A stretch of DNA of 64,000 bases from Bacteroidales bacterium. Its GTDB lineage: Bacteria > Bacteroidota > Bacteroidia > Bacteroidales > UBA932. Under the pieces are notes generated by a model, which saw only the letters and a program-made list of their open reading frames with translations, was not told the DNA's origin and searched no databases. The stretch's first letter is position 1. Every line of letters starts with the position of its first letter. A program made the translations under genes and the position numbers. The stretch spans positions 62,001 through 126,000 of the forward strand of contig JAFROX010000010.1 in the NCBI GenBank assembly GCA_017429475.1, read 5' to 3'. Of the stretch, positions 18,654-27,875 are shown in pieces.

Positions 18654-20049
18654 TTGATTTATAGTTTGCTTTTTGTTTTTTCATCAATGAGTCCATATCG
18701 GCGACAATCTGTCCTCGAAGGTCAAGCGCCCTGAAGAAACGTTTGTCGCGTTTGGCTACAAACGACGAACGGCGGAAGCGGTTTACAAGTTTCTTGAGAT
18801 ATCCGGTCGAGCGTGAGAATATGATTACTGTGAAAGGCAGCAGTATCAATGATAGCAGACCATACCACCAGGTATGCGTCACCAGAGCCACCACTATCGA
18901 TACAATCAGATACCATAGAGGGCCGGCGATGAGGGTTCCGACCACGAAGTGGAACGAGGGGTGCAGCAATTTGTCCTTCACCTTGCGTGTGAAAATGAAA
19001 CCGCTGAAGAAAGGGATCACGTTGAGCAGTGCGCAAACCAGCCAGATGGGAAGGAACAGCAGCCACAGGATTGTGCGGACAATGATGCCGATGACCGGAA
19101 AGCGTTTCCTGGTGAATATCCAGTCCCTGAGATTCAGTTCTTTCAGCAGGTCTCCGTATTCACGGGCCTTGTCGATCAGGCCAGCATATTGCTCGGGCTT
19201 GCCGTTGCGGTATTCCCGGAGTTTGTCGGCGATTGCCTGGTCGGCCACAGTCTCGCTGCGTATGCTGTTTGCCGGACGGATCTTGTTATCCTTGATGTAA
19301 TTCTTCCGGTAAACAGTGCAAAGTGTTTCAAGCGCAGGATAATTGGGGATGTCATCCAGGTTGACCATCAGTTTCTCCACGGCGTCGTGAGCTCTCTGCG
19401 CCAGCAGATAACGGGCACGTTCCGGATGGGTCTTGTAAATCTCGTACAGGTCGTCGAACTCGAATGGTTCGCCAATGATGATATTGAGCTTGGACTGGAA
19501 ACGGAAATAGTCGGAATAGTTGTTCGCCATCGGGACTATCTTCAGTTTCATCTTGAAATCTGTCTGCTCGACAGTTTCAAACGCGATCCTGGCAAATCCC
19601 TTCTTGAAGACTCCAAGATAGCGGCCATTCTGGTGCAGGGCTTCAGGGAAAAGGACTATCGGGTCGCCCTCGGTGATGACACGCGCGGCTTCGCGGAAGA
19701 TAGCTTCGTTCTTTCCGAGTTCATCGATTCCGTCCCTCACGCGATATGCCGGCATTATGCCCAACCATTTCATTATCCTGGCGATTGCCGGCTTCTTGAA
19801 GAGGTCTGCCCTGGCAATGAAGACAGGATATTTCCTCCCTATGGAAAAAAGGATGCCGAGGGCATCGTTCAGGCTGTTCTGGTGATTGGAAATCACAAGA
19901 TAACCATCGTTTTTCGGGAGATTCTCCCTTCCCGTGATCCTGAATTGATTGTAATAGACCAGATTGTGCACGAAGTGGAGATATCTGTGCGCCAACTTGT
20001 ACAAAAAGTTCTTTTTGTTTATATCACTGAAGTCCAGTTCTTTTGACAT
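18586..20049 (-). CDS. Membrane-bound glycerolipid acyltransferase (PlsC-like)
   Basis: A 487-residue protein of the lysophospholipid acyltransferase family. Catalytic block [15 protein letters not shown] (residues 54-69) has His56 and Asp62, spaced HX5D rather than HX4D, and [15 protein letters not shown] (about 138-152) corresponds to the FPEG acceptor block. The C-terminal part (about 325-440) has three to four hydrophobic segments, for example [18 protein letters not shown], so it is anchored in the inner membrane. The last 30 residues form a very basic tail that is encoded in the region overlapping upp. Probably acylates a lysophospholipid or glycerol-phosphate derivative. Confidence 0.8.
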   Translation of the reverse strand: MSKELDFSDINKKNFLYKLAHRYLHFVHNLVYYNQFRITGRENLPKNDGYLVISNHQNSLNDALGILFSIGRKYPVFIARADLFKKPAIARIMKWLGIMPAYRVRDGIDELGKNEAIFREAARVITEGDPIVLFPEALHQNGRYLGVFKKGFARIAFETVEQTDFKMKLKIVPMANNYSDYFRFQSKLNIIIGEPFEFDDLYEIYKTHPERARYLLAQRAHDAVEKLMVNLDDIPNYPALETLCTVYRKNYIKDNKIRPANSIRSETVADQAIADKLREYRNGKPEQYAGLIDKAREYGDLLKELNLRDWIFTRKRFPVIGIIVRTILWLLFLPIWLVCALLNVIPFFSGFIFTRKVKDKLLHPSFHFVVGTLIAGPLWYLIVSIVVALVTHTWWYGLLSLILLPFTVIIFSRSTGYLKKLVNRFRRSSFVAKRDKRFFRALDLRGQIVADMDSLMKKQKANYKSNGKKNRHNGSSADPAQTVSIEG

Positions 20050-20075
20050 ACTGCTGAAAATAGAATCATACTAAG

Positions 20076-20843
20076 TTAGTAATTTCTTCTGAATTCACTG
20101 CAAACTATGGCTGCTGCCGCCGACACATTCAGAGATTCACATCCTGAACCTCCGGCGGGATAAGGTGGAATGAAAAGCTTTTTCGTGACAGAAGAGTGTA
20201 GATAATCCCTGATGCCGAAAGACTCCGACCCCATAACTATCAGAGCGTGCCTGTCCAGTTTCTGGGAATAGATATTGTCTCCTTCAAGGAATGTTCCGTA
20301 CACGGCCGCTCCGGCCTGGGAAAACTGCCGGGCAGCATCGGCAAGGTCGCAATAGACCACTTTCTTGCGGAAAACAGAGCCCATTGTCGACTGTATTGTC
20401 TTGGGATTATACAGTTCGACTGTATCCGGAGATGCGATGACCGCATCTATGCCGAACCAGTCCGCGATGCGTATGATGGTACCCAGGTTGCCCGGATCCC
20501 TCACTCCGTCAAGGGCAAGGCACAGCGTCCCGGGATTTGTGGCAAGGCCCCCTACCTCTTCATCGGCAACCGATGCAGGCATACTGACAACTGCAAGCGC
20601 AGGAGAAGGACTGCTGAGCAGGCTTATCCTGTCCATAGTCTTGCGGTCGACCGCAATGGCAGCAGGATGGGAAGCTATCCTCCGGTCAACGTCATCTGAC
20701 GTGTAACACACCAGTTTGACTTCGAAGCCGGACTCTATCGCCTCAACCACAAGTTTCTCGGATTCAACCACGAACTCGCCTGCTTCGGAGCGGGCTTTTT
20801 TGTTTTTCAGAGAGCTTATGTGCTTGATTTCGGAATTGGTCAT
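20076..20843 (-). CDS. RNA 2'-O-methyltransferase, TrmH/SpoU family
   Basis: A 255-residue SPOUT methyltransferase: N-terminal substrate-binding part starting MTNSEIKHISSLKNKKARSE, then the knot domain with LALDGVRDPGNLGTIIRIAD (motif 1), ALIVMGSESFGI (motif 2) and the SLNVSAAAAIVCSEF end (motif 3). It probably methylates a ribose in 23S rRNA or tRNA; the target base cannot be read from sequence. I place the start at ATG 20843 rather than an in-frame ATG 34 codons upstream because the upstream part has no family similarity and would cross the tamL promoter. Its placement back-to-back with tamL is common in Bacteroidales. Confidence 0.9.
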   Translation of the reverse strand: MTNSEIKHISSLKNKKARSEAGEFVVESEKLVVEAIESGFEVKLVCYTSDDVDRRIASHPAAIAVDRKTMDRISLLSSPSPALAVVSMPASVADEEVGGLATNPGTLCLALDGVRDPGNLGTIIRIADWFGIDAVIASPDTVELYNPKTIQSTMGSVFRKKVVYCDLADAARQFSQAGAAVYGTFLEGDNIYSQKLDRHALIVMGSESFGIRDYLHSSVTKKLFIPPYPAGGSGCESLNVSAAAAIVCSEFRRNY

Positions 20844-20862
20844 GGCGGGAGGTTCTGCTACA

Positions 20863-20870
20863 CAAAAATA
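20863..20870 (-). promoter_or_regulatory. Bacteroidota -7 box for the trmH-like gene
   Basis: Minus-strand TATTTTTG, 19 nt before the ATG at 20843; fits TAnnTTTG. It supports the shorter start of the methyltransferase. Confidence 0.45.
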
Positions 20871-20882
20871 AGATTTATTATC

Positions 20883-20890
20883 TATATTTG
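20883..20890 (+). promoter_or_regulatory. Bacteroidota -7 box for tamL, almost touching the start codon
   Basis: TATATTTG ends only 5 nt before the ATG at 20896, so the mRNA would have a leader of about 0-3 nt if this box is used. Confidence 0.5.
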
Positions 20891-20895
20891 TATCA

Positions 20896-23064
20896 ATGAA
20901 GTCATTCAGGACCACACTTCTACTTGCAGCCGCAACGCTTCTCATAGCGGGTTTATCGTCGTGCGCATCGGCGAGATTCGCAGCTATGGTCCCCGAAGGC
21001 GAACACTATCTTGCAAAAAACAAAATAGTGATCAGAAACTCGAAGGAATCCAAGGATGCCAAGGAAGTCAAGACCTCCGATCTCGGCAAATATGTGGCGC
21101 AGATTCCCGCGAAATCAACAGGCATAGGCTTCAGCGTGCTCAAGGCTGAGCCTGTGATCTTCGATTCCACTCTGATCGCTTCCAGCATCGACGCTATCCA
21201 CAACAGGCTGGAATATCTCGGATTCTACGATTCCCAGACAGAAGCTTCCACCAATTATGAGGGCAAGAGGGCGTCTGTCACCTACAACGTCACGCTAGGG
21301 AAGCGGTATCCGATGAAAGAGATCAACTACAATGTGGCAGACAGCTTGATGGATGACATCTATTCCAGGAACCGCAACAAGGCTCTTGTCAAGGAAGGCG
21401 ACCGGCTGGCAGAGTCCGTCCTTGAACTGGAATCCCAGAGGATGGCGGCCATCTACAGGGACAACGGCTATTACGGCTTCAGCAAGAACTATTTCTTCTT
21501 CTTCGCGGACACTACTACGACTCCGGACAGTTCCCTGCTCTGGGTCGAGATCAGGGATTATACCCGCAATGAAAGTCCTTCCGCCGCCAGGCCCCACACC
21601 CGCTACGATATCGGCAATGTATCGATCGTGCCTCAAGGGAACCTGAAAGTAAAGAGCAAGTTCCTTCAGTATCTCAACCTGATAGAGCCAAGCACCCCAT
21701 ACAGTGAAAGTGTCATCAACAACACTTACAACCGCTTCACAGCCAACCGTCTTTTCAGCACCGTGAACATAGAGATGACCCCCAGGGATTCATCGATAGT
21801 CGACTGTGCGATACTCCTGTCCCCTTCCAAGATTCAGAGCATCGGCTTCGACCTGCAGGGATCGGTCAACTCTACCGGACTGTTCGGCGTCAACCCTTCG
21901 GTCACCTACTCCCACAAGAACCTGTTCGGAGGAGGCGAGTATTTCACGATGGCAGTGGGCGGCAACTGGCAGTTTATGTTCGGCAATCCCGCATATACGA
22001 ACGAATTCTCGCTGTCGTCTTCTCTGTCACTTCCCCGTTTCCTCTTCGCACCTTCCAGCTGGTTCAAGGGGCCTATATTGCCCAGGACCAACATCTCGCT
22101 GTCCTACAATCACCAGAAACGGCCCGAATATGACAGAAGCATCATAGCATCGTCTTACGGCTACAGTTTCAACCCCACTTCGAACATATCGATCGAATGG
22201 ACTCCGATCAGGGCCAATGTGGTGAACGTTTACGATATGGATTCCACTTTCTTCAAGAGTCTCAGCAGCAGCTATCTGCAATACAGCTATATGACCCACG
22301 TCGACATAGGAGGCGGAATCAACGCTTATTACACGACAAACACCGCCACCAATCCGAAGGATAGTTATTTCTATGTCCGTTTTGCAGCCAATGTTGCCGG
22401 CAATATGCTCAATATGCTGGATCCGCTGATGAAGCAGAATTCTGCTGGACAGAGCCTGATTCTGAACGTGCCCTATGCACAATATGCCCGAGGCGAAGTC
22501 AATCTGGTCAGGACTACCTTCTTCGGCAATTCAGGTAACCTCTCGCTTGCCGCAAGGATAGCAGGAGGCCTGGGATATGCTTATGGAAACTCCAGCGCGC
22601 TGCCGCTCGAGCAGCGTTTCTACGGCGGTGGTGCGAACAGCCTCAGGGGCTGGCACTCACGTACGGTAGGTCCCGGAATGTCCCCTCTTGACACGGCCTT
22701 CACCATCGCCAACCAGACCGGCGACCTGCGCCTGGAAGCCAACCTCGAACTTCGTTTTCCCATATACAACATAGTAAAGGGGGCAGTGTTTGTCGATGCC
22801 GGCAACATCTGGGAACTCCCCCACTATTCCGATACAGACAATACCATAGAGAACCCGGATGCCGTCCTCACCTGGAACAATCTCCTCAAGTCCACAGCCC
22901 TCAGCTGGGGAGCCGGCCTCAGGCTCGACCTGCAGATGCTGGTGATAAGGGTAGACCTGGGTATCAAGGGATATGATCCCGCAGCCCAGGCCTGGCGGAT
23001 GCCGGGCCAATGGTTCAAACGGGATGGTTACACCCTCCATTTCGGTGTCGGTTATCCCTTCTAG
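20896..23064 (+). CDS. TamL-type outer-membrane lipoprotein of the BamA/TamA superfamily
   Basis: A 722-residue outer-membrane beta-barrel protein. The N-terminus is a lipoprotein signal with the lipobox LSSC (Cys23), a feature of TamL, the Bacteroidota lipidated relative of TamA. Residues about 100-330 contain POTRA-like repeats; the C-terminal half is the 16-strand Omp85 barrel with the conserved RFYGGGANSLRGW motif (about 575-587, the VRGF-type loop) and the protein ends in GVGYPF with the terminal aromatic residue expected for BAM recognition. Likely works with a TamB-like protein in envelope transport or lipid transfer. The GH13 gene follows after 3 nt. Confidence 0.88.
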   Translation: MKSFRTTLLLAAATLLIAGLSSCASARFAAMVPEGEHYLAKNKIVIRNSKESKDAKEVKTSDLGKYVAQIPAKSTGIGFSVLKAEPVIFDSTLIASSIDAIHNRLEYLGFYDSQTEASTNYEGKRASVTYNVTLGKRYPMKEINYNVADSLMDDIYSRNRNKALVKEGDRLAESVLELESQRMAAIYRDNGYYGFSKNYFFFFADTTTTPDSSLLWVEIRDYTRNESPSAARPHTRYDIGNVSIVPQGNLKVKSKFLQYLNLIEPSTPYSESVINNTYNRFTANRLFSTVNIEMTPRDSSIVDCAILLSPSKIQSIGFDLQGSVNSTGLFGVNPSVTYSHKNLFGGGEYFTMAVGGNWQFMFGNPAYTNEFSLSSSLSLPRFLFAPSSWFKGPILPRTNISLSYNHQKRPEYDRSIIASSYGYSFNPTSNISIEWTPIRANVVNVYDMDSTFFKSLSSSYLQYSYMTHVDIGGGINAYYTTNTATNPKDSYFYVRFAANVAGNMLNMLDPLMKQNSAGQSLILNVPYAQYARGEVNLVRTTFFGNSGNLSLAARIAGGLGYAYGNSSALPLEQRFYGGGANSLRGWHSRTVGPGMSPLDTAFTIANQTGDLRLEANLELRFPIYNIVKGAVFVDAGNIWELPHYSDTDNTIENPDAVLTWNNLLKSTALSWGAGLRLDLQMLVIRVDLGIKGYDPAAQAWRMPGQWFKRDGYTLHFGVGYPF

Positions 23065-23067
23065 GCT

Positions 23068-24552
23068 ATGGCGAAATTCATCCTATATCAAATGCTTGTC
23101 CGGGTGATGGGCGACCGGAAGTGGATACCTGGTGGCGACTATGCCACCAACGGCAGCGGCAAGTTCAACGACATAAGCCTGGACTTTCTCTGCAGCCTGA
23201 AGAAGGATCTTTCGCTCGGTGCGGTATGGTATACGGGCGTCATAGCCCACTCCACCGCGACATCCTTCGAGGGTTATCCTGCCGACTGCACTGCGATAGT
23301 CAAGGGAAAGGCCGGAAGTCCCTATGCCATCCGCGACTATTACGACGTAGCTCCTGAACTTGCGGTTGATACCGCGCACAGGCTGGATGAATTCAAGGCC
23401 CTGGTGGAACGCACCCACAAGGCCGGGTTGAAAGTGGTGATAGATTTCGTTCCCAACCACGTGGCCAGAAGCTATCATTCCGCTACGAACAACTTCACCC
23501 AGGCCAATTTCTATCCGCTAGACGGACCGCTGGAACTGCCCCACAACATTGCCGGCAGGGACCAGTATGACGAAGACCCTGCCCTTGCCACCGGCAATGA
23601 CTGTTTCTCCCGCCACCCCGGCATAACGGACTGGTATGACACTGTCAAGCTGAATTACAGCTACCGGATGACCTGGGACAAGATGCTCGACATACTGCTG
23701 TATTGGGCGGGAATGGGAGTCGACGGCTTCAGGTGCGATATGGTGGAGCTTGTAACGCCGGAGTTCTTCGAATGGGCCATCAGCAGCGTGAGACAGCGCC
23801 ATCCCGGCACCTTCTTCATCGCCGAGGTATACGACAAGCGCAACTACATCAAATATGCGGCGGCTGGCTTCAACTATCTCTACGACAAGTCAGGCTTCTA
23901 TGACGCACTGAAAGCCATCAGCACCTACCGCGAACCAGCCTACTGGCTGACCGACGAATGGCAGTTCCTGGGAGCCCTGCAGCCCAGGATGCTGAATTTC
24001 CTTGAGAACCACGACGAGCAGCGCATCGCCTCCGACTATTATCTGGGAGACGCCCGCAAGGCTTTCGCTCCCCTCGCAGTGTCGATGCTTTTCAACAAGG
24101 CTCCGTTTATGATCTACTGCGGACAGGAGTACGGAGAGCGAGGAATGGCAAGCGAAGGGTTCAGCGGACAGGACGGCCGGACATCCATCTTCGACTATTG
24201 CACCCTCACCTATCGTGACAACCCCCTGCGGCTCCAGAAGGAAGTCCACGAAAGATACAGGCAGCTTACAGCCCTGGCCGTAAGCGATATTTTCGCAAAC
24301 GGAGGGACATTCGACCTGATGTACGCGAATCCCACTTCGGAGCACTTCGACGCCCAGCGCGTCTTCACCTTCCTGCGCGGACACAACGGCCGCACCGCTC
24401 TCGTCGCAGCCAATTTCTCCGACGGCGTTAAGCAAATAAAAATAAGCATCCCGCAGGATGCTTATAATTATTTCGGAGTTTCGAGAGTCCAGAAATTCGA
24501 AGAGCCGATAACCCTGAACCCTTTCGATTACGTTGTCCTTCTATCAGAATGA
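23068..24552 (+). CDS. Alpha-amylase family glycoside hydrolase (GH13), cytoplasmic
   Basis: A 494-residue GH13 enzyme without signal peptide. The four classic regions are present: DFVPNHV (126-132), GVDGFRCDMVEL with nucleophile Asp224, FFIAEVY with acid/base Glu253, and NFLENHDEQRI with Asp316. The N-terminus (residues 1-60) departs from the usual start of the barrel, with WIPGGDYATNGSGKFNDI replacing a longer loop. It probably acts on alpha-glucans or maltodextrins in the cytoplasm; the subfamily is not clear. Located 3 nt after tamL, an unexpected operon partner. The 3' end overlaps the convergent pfp gene by 9 nt. Confidence 0.9.
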   Translation: MAKFILYQMLVRVMGDRKWIPGGDYATNGSGKFNDISLDFLCSLKKDLSLGAVWYTGVIAHSTATSFEGYPADCTAIVKGKAGSPYAIRDYYDVAPELAVDTAHRLDEFKALVERTHKAGLKVVIDFVPNHVARSYHSATNNFTQANFYPLDGPLELPHNIAGRDQYDEDPALATGNDCFSRHPGITDWYDTVKLNYSYRMTWDKMLDILLYWAGMGVDGFRCDMVELVTPEFFEWAISSVRQRHPGTFFIAEVYDKRNYIKYAAAGFNYLYDKSGFYDALKAISTYREPAYWLTDEWQFLGALQPRMLNFLENHDEQRIASDYYLGDARKAFAPLAVSMLFNKAPFMIYCGQEYGERGMASEGFSGQDGRTSIFDYCTLTYRDNPLRLQKEVHERYRQLTALAVSDIFANGGTFDLMYANPTSEHFDAQRVFTFLRGHNGRTALVAANFSDGVKQIKISIPQDAYNYFGVSRVQKFEEPITLNPFDYVVLLSE

Positions 24553-25785
24553 CGGCCAGTTGAGGATCTTGAAGAAATCATAGTCCTCAGGATTCTCGAC
24601 GAACTGTTTTGCAGCCTCGTAGTCATCATCGGTGATATACTGGGCGATGTGGTTGTAGATGCCTTTGGCCATCTCGCCTTCGATGTCTACCCTGCGCGGC
24701 GGAATCTTGCCTGTGGTAGGATCCTGAAGGTCTTTCAGATACAGAGGAGTTACCTTTCCGGTAGTGTCCACATATACCATACAGCCGGTTTCTCCGCGTG
24801 CGAAGAGGTCATATACGCCGCAGCCGAGCTGTGAGCAGTACATCAGGTCATAAGCGATGGGAGTCTGGCAGCGGATGTCATAACCGATCTCGATGGGACG
24901 TGTCTTGAGTTTGATGCCGAGTTCCTTCATCTTCATCTCGATGAGCTCGCTGAAGAGCTGAGCCTTCGAAATCTTGCCAAGCTCGGGATGTCCGTGCTCG
25001 TCATAGGTGAACTTGATGCCGGTAGCCTTGAGTTCTTCGTCGTTGAGCTCGTGGAACACACCCTCAGAAACGACGATACCGCCGTAACGGATACCGAGGA
25101 CCTTGCGTTTGAGAATTGCTGAAACGCCGAGGCGGACGATCTTGTCGACAGTGATCTGGGTCTTGTTGAACATCTCGGGGATGATGATCATCGGATAGTG
25201 GCAGCTTGCACCCACGTGGAGGGCAAGGTGTCCTGCGCTGCGGCCCATAAGGCTGACGATGAACCAGTTGCCTGATGTGCGGGCATCCTCGTAAACGGTA
25301 GTTGCAACGTGTGCGCCTTCAGCCTTGGCTGAGTTGAATCCGAAGGTCGGAGTGTTGGCCGGAAGCGGAAGGTCGTTGTCGATGGTCTTGGGAACGTGGA
25401 TGTTCTTGATGGGATAGTGCTTGGACACGAGGAACTTGGCGATCCTGTTGGCTGTAGACGCAGTGTCGTCGCCGCCCACGGTGACCAGAAGCTTTATGTT
25501 GTTGTCCTGGAAAAGTTTCAGGTTGAAGTTTTTCTCGAAATCTTCCTGGGTGGGTTTGAAACGGCTCATACGAAGGTAAGAACCGCCACGGTTGAAGATA
25601 TTGTCGGCTTTCTTGAAATCCATCTCCTCAATCTCGGCATCTTCGCGGAACAGTCCTTCGTAACCTCCGTGCAAACCGATCACTCTGTAGCCGCGTGCTA
25701 CGAATGCCTGTGTGATGGTTCCAACTACTGTGTTCATTCCGGGTGCGGGACCTCCGCCGGTGAGAATAATGATTGAGTCTTTCAT
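24544..25785 (-). CDS. pfp: Phosphofructokinase, probably diphosphate-dependent
   Basis: Phosphorylates fructose 6-phosphate in glycolysis. The 413-residue chain has GGGPAPGMN (10-18), GGDDT (104-108), PKTIDND (132-138) and MGRSAGHLAL (about 180-189). The Asp in GGDDT, where ATP enzymes have Gly (GGDGS), together with Lys in PKTIDND, are the known determinants of pyrophosphate use, so the phosphoryl donor is probably PPi and the reaction reversible. Transcribed alone, divergent from ligA, from a TACTTTTG box. Its stop codon lies inside the GH13 gene end. Confidence 0.92.
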   Translation of the reverse strand: MKDSIIILTGGGPAPGMNTVVGTITQAFVARGYRVIGLHGGYEGLFREDAEIEEMDFKKADNIFNRGGSYLRMSRFKPTQEDFEKNFNLKLFQDNNIKLLVTVGGDDTASTANRIAKFLVSKHYPIKNIHVPKTIDNDLPLPANTPTFGFNSAKAEGAHVATTVYEDARTSGNWFIVSLMGRSAGHLALHVGASCHYPMIIIPEMFNKTQITVDKIVRLGVSAILKRKVLGIRYGGIVVSEGVFHELNDEELKATGIKFTYDEHGHPELGKISKAQLFSELIEMKMKELGIKLKTRPIEIGYDIRCQTPIAYDLMYCSQLGCGVYDLFARGETGCMVYVDTTGKVTPLYLKDLQDPTTGKIPPRRVDIEGEMAKGIYNHIAQYITDDDYEAAKQFVENPEDYDFFKILNWPSF

Positions 25786-25811
25786 GATGATTACGATTGT
25801 TTTAACGGGGC

Positions 25812-25819
25812 CAAAAGTA
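25812..25819 (-). promoter_or_regulatory. Bacteroidota -7 box for pfp
   Basis: Minus-strand TACTTTTG, about 26 nt before the pfp ATG; fits TAnnTTTG. It lies 13 nt from the ligA box on the other strand, so the two promoters are back to back in a 65-nt gap. Confidence 0.45.
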
Positions 25820-25832
25820 AGAAAAATTAGAC

Positions 25833-25840
25833 TATCTTTG
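25833..25840 (+). promoter_or_regulatory. Bacteroidota -7 box for ligA
   Basis: TATCTTTG, 10 nt before the ATG at 25851. The predicted mRNA leader is only about 5-7 nt. Confidence 0.5.
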
Positions 25841-25850
25841 CAACATTGCT

Positions 25851-27875
25851 ATGGCTAAAATTTCAAAAACGGCAGCGAAGGAGCGGATTGAGCAACTCCG
25901 CAAGGAAATCAACGGACACAACTACAATTATTATGTCCTGAACTCCCCTGTCATTTCCGATTTTGAATTCGACCTGATGCTCCAGGAACTGGCATCACTC
26001 GAGAAGATGTTCCCTGAGTTCGCATCGCCGGATTCCCCCACGATGAAGGTCGGCAGCGACATAGCCGGCAAGAAGACCTTCGAGTTCGCCACACGCACAC
26101 ACAGGTATCCTATGCTGTCGCTCGGCAACACCTACAGCCGGGAAGAGCTGGCCGAGTTCAGCGACCGCATAGCCAAAACAATTCCGGAACGCTGCTGTTA
26201 CAGCTGCGAACTGAAGTTCGACGGCACTGCGATATGCCTTACTTACCGTCACGGCCGTCTTGCATATGCCGTGACCCGTGGAGACGGCGTCAAGGGTGAC
26301 GATGTCACGGCCAATGTGATGACCATCAAGTCCATCCCGCAGCAGCTGGAAGGCAATGACTATCCGGATGAATTTGAAATACGCGGCGAGATTTATATGC
26401 CGTTCGACGCCTTCAACCGTCTCAATGCAGAAAGGGAGGAGATTGACGAGCGGCCTTTCGCAAACCCGCGCAATGCCGCATCGGGATCATTGAAACTCCA
26501 GGACAGCAGTGAAGTGGCCACGAGAGGCCTCGCCTGCGTACTCTACCATATGCTGGGAGAAGACCTCCCCTTCACCACGCACTCTGAAGCGATAGCAGCC
26601 GCCAAATCCTGGGGGCTTCCCGTTTCGGAACATTCGAGGGTTGTCGACAGCATCGATGAAGTCTACCGCTACATTGACTACTGGGACACCGAGCGCAGGA
26701 AACTGCCGTTCCCGATAGACGGTATCGTCATCAAAGTCAACCGTCTCGACTGGCAGCGCAGGCTCGGTTATACGGCCAAATCTCCCCGCTGGGCTACCGC
26801 ATACAAGTTCAAGCCCGACAGAGCGCTGACCAAGCTGCTGAGCATCGACTACCAGGTGGGACGCACCGGAGCCATAACCCCTGTCGCCAATCTCGACCCA
26901 GTCCCCCTTTCGGGCACTATAGTCAAAAGGGCTTCCCTGCACAACAAGGACCAGATGGACCTGCTCGACATCAGGGTGGGCGACTTCGTCTTCGTCGAGA
27001 AAGGCGGAGAGATCATCCCCAAGATAACCGAGGTTGACCTGTCAAAAAGGCCCGCTGACGCTGTTGTTCCCGCTTTTCCCAGGTTCTGTCCGGACTGCGG
27101 GGCTGAACTTGTCAGGGACGAAGGTCAGGCCAAGCATTACTGCCCCAACAGCAACAACTGCCCTGTGCAGATAAAATCCGGTTTCGTGCATTTCATCTCC
27201 CGTAAGGCAATGGATATCCTTGCCGGCGACGCCACAATAGACCAGTTGTACGAGAAAGGCTACATCCGGCACCTGAGCGACCTCTATTCGCTCACGAAAG
27301 AACAGCTGCTCACCCTTGACGGATGGAAGGACCGCTCTGCGGAAAACCTGCTCGCAAGTCTCGAGAAATCCAAGTCAGTTCCGTTCAACAGAGTGTTCTA
27401 TGCCCTTGGCATAAGGCACGTCGGTGAAGCAAACGCCAAGCTGCTTGCCGCCCATTTCGGCAGCATCGACGCTATTATGGCCGCCGACCGCGACGCCCTC
27501 GTACAGATAGACGAGGTCGGGGACATAATGGCAGACTCCATAATAAGATGGTTCGCTGATCCGGTAAACCTGGAGCAAATCCAGAAACTGAAGCAAGCCG
27601 GCCTGAAATTCGAGCAGGAGAAGACAAAAAAAGTATCAGATACGCTATCTGATAGTATCTTTGTAGTTTCCGGTGTTTTCTCCGTCTCGAGGGAAGAAAT
27701 CAAGCAATTCATCGAGAGCCACGGCGGAAAGACCACCTCGTCCGTGAGCGGGCATACCACCTACCTGGTGGCCGGCGAAGCTCCGGGCGGCGAAAAGATA
27801 AAGAAAGCCGAAAAGCTCGGCACCAAGATAATTACAGAGGAGCAACTCAGAGGACTGGTTGCGGATCAGATATGA
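25851..27875 (+). CDS. ligA: NAD-dependent DNA ligase
   Basis: Seals nicks in replication and repair using NAD. The 674-residue protein has the full LigA architecture: domain Ia (residues 1-70), adenylation domain with the active-site lysine in CELKFDGTAICL (Lys122), OB fold, four-Cys zinc finger (CPDCGAELVRD...CPNSNNCP, about residues 416-442), helix-hairpin-helix repeats (about 470-590), and a C-terminal BRCT domain (about 598-674) with GGKTTSSVSGHTTYLVAG. First gene of a long overlapping rightward operon; the last 4 nt overlap the next start. Confidence 0.97.
   Translation: MAKISKTAAKERIEQLRKEINGHNYNYYVLNSPVISDFEFDLMLQELASLEKMFPEFASPDSPTMKVGSDIAGKKTFEFATRTHRYPMLSLGNTYSREELAEFSDRIAKTIPERCCYSCELKFDGTAICLTYRHGRLAYAVTRGDGVKGDDVTANVMTIKSIPQQLEGNDYPDEFEIRGEIYMPFDAFNRLNAEREEIDERPFANPRNAASGSLKLQDSSEVATRGLACVLYHMLGEDLPFTTHSEAIAAAKSWGLPVSEHSRVVDSIDEVYRYIDYWDTERRKLPFPIDGIVIKVNRLDWQRRLGYTAKSPRWATAYKFKPDRALTKLLSIDYQVGRTGAITPVANLDPVPLSGTIVKRASLHNKDQMDLLDIRVGDFVFVEKGGEIIPKITEVDLSKRPADAVVPAFPRFCPDCGAELVRDEGQAKHYCPNSNNCPVQIKSGFVHFISRKAMDILAGDATIDQLYEKGYIRHLSDLYSLTKEQLLTLDGWKDRSAENLLASLEKSKSVPFNRVFYALGIRHVGEANAKLLAAHFGSIDAIMAADRDALVQIDEVGDIMADSIIRWFADPVNLEQIQKLKQAGLKFEQEKTKKVSDTLSDSIFVVSGVFSVSREEIKQFIESHGGKTTSSVSGHTTYLVAGEAPGGEKIKKAEKLGTKIITEEQLRGLVADQI

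Noticed and set aside
18949..20046. Long open frame on the plus strand (365 codons)
   Set aside because: It lies fully opposite the acyltransferase gene, which has clear family motifs; the plus-strand translation has no recognisable domain.
20844..20945. N-terminal extension of the TrmH-like protein
   Set aside because: It would run through the divergent tamL promoter and past its start codon and shows no family similarity; the ATG at 20843 follows a good -7 box.
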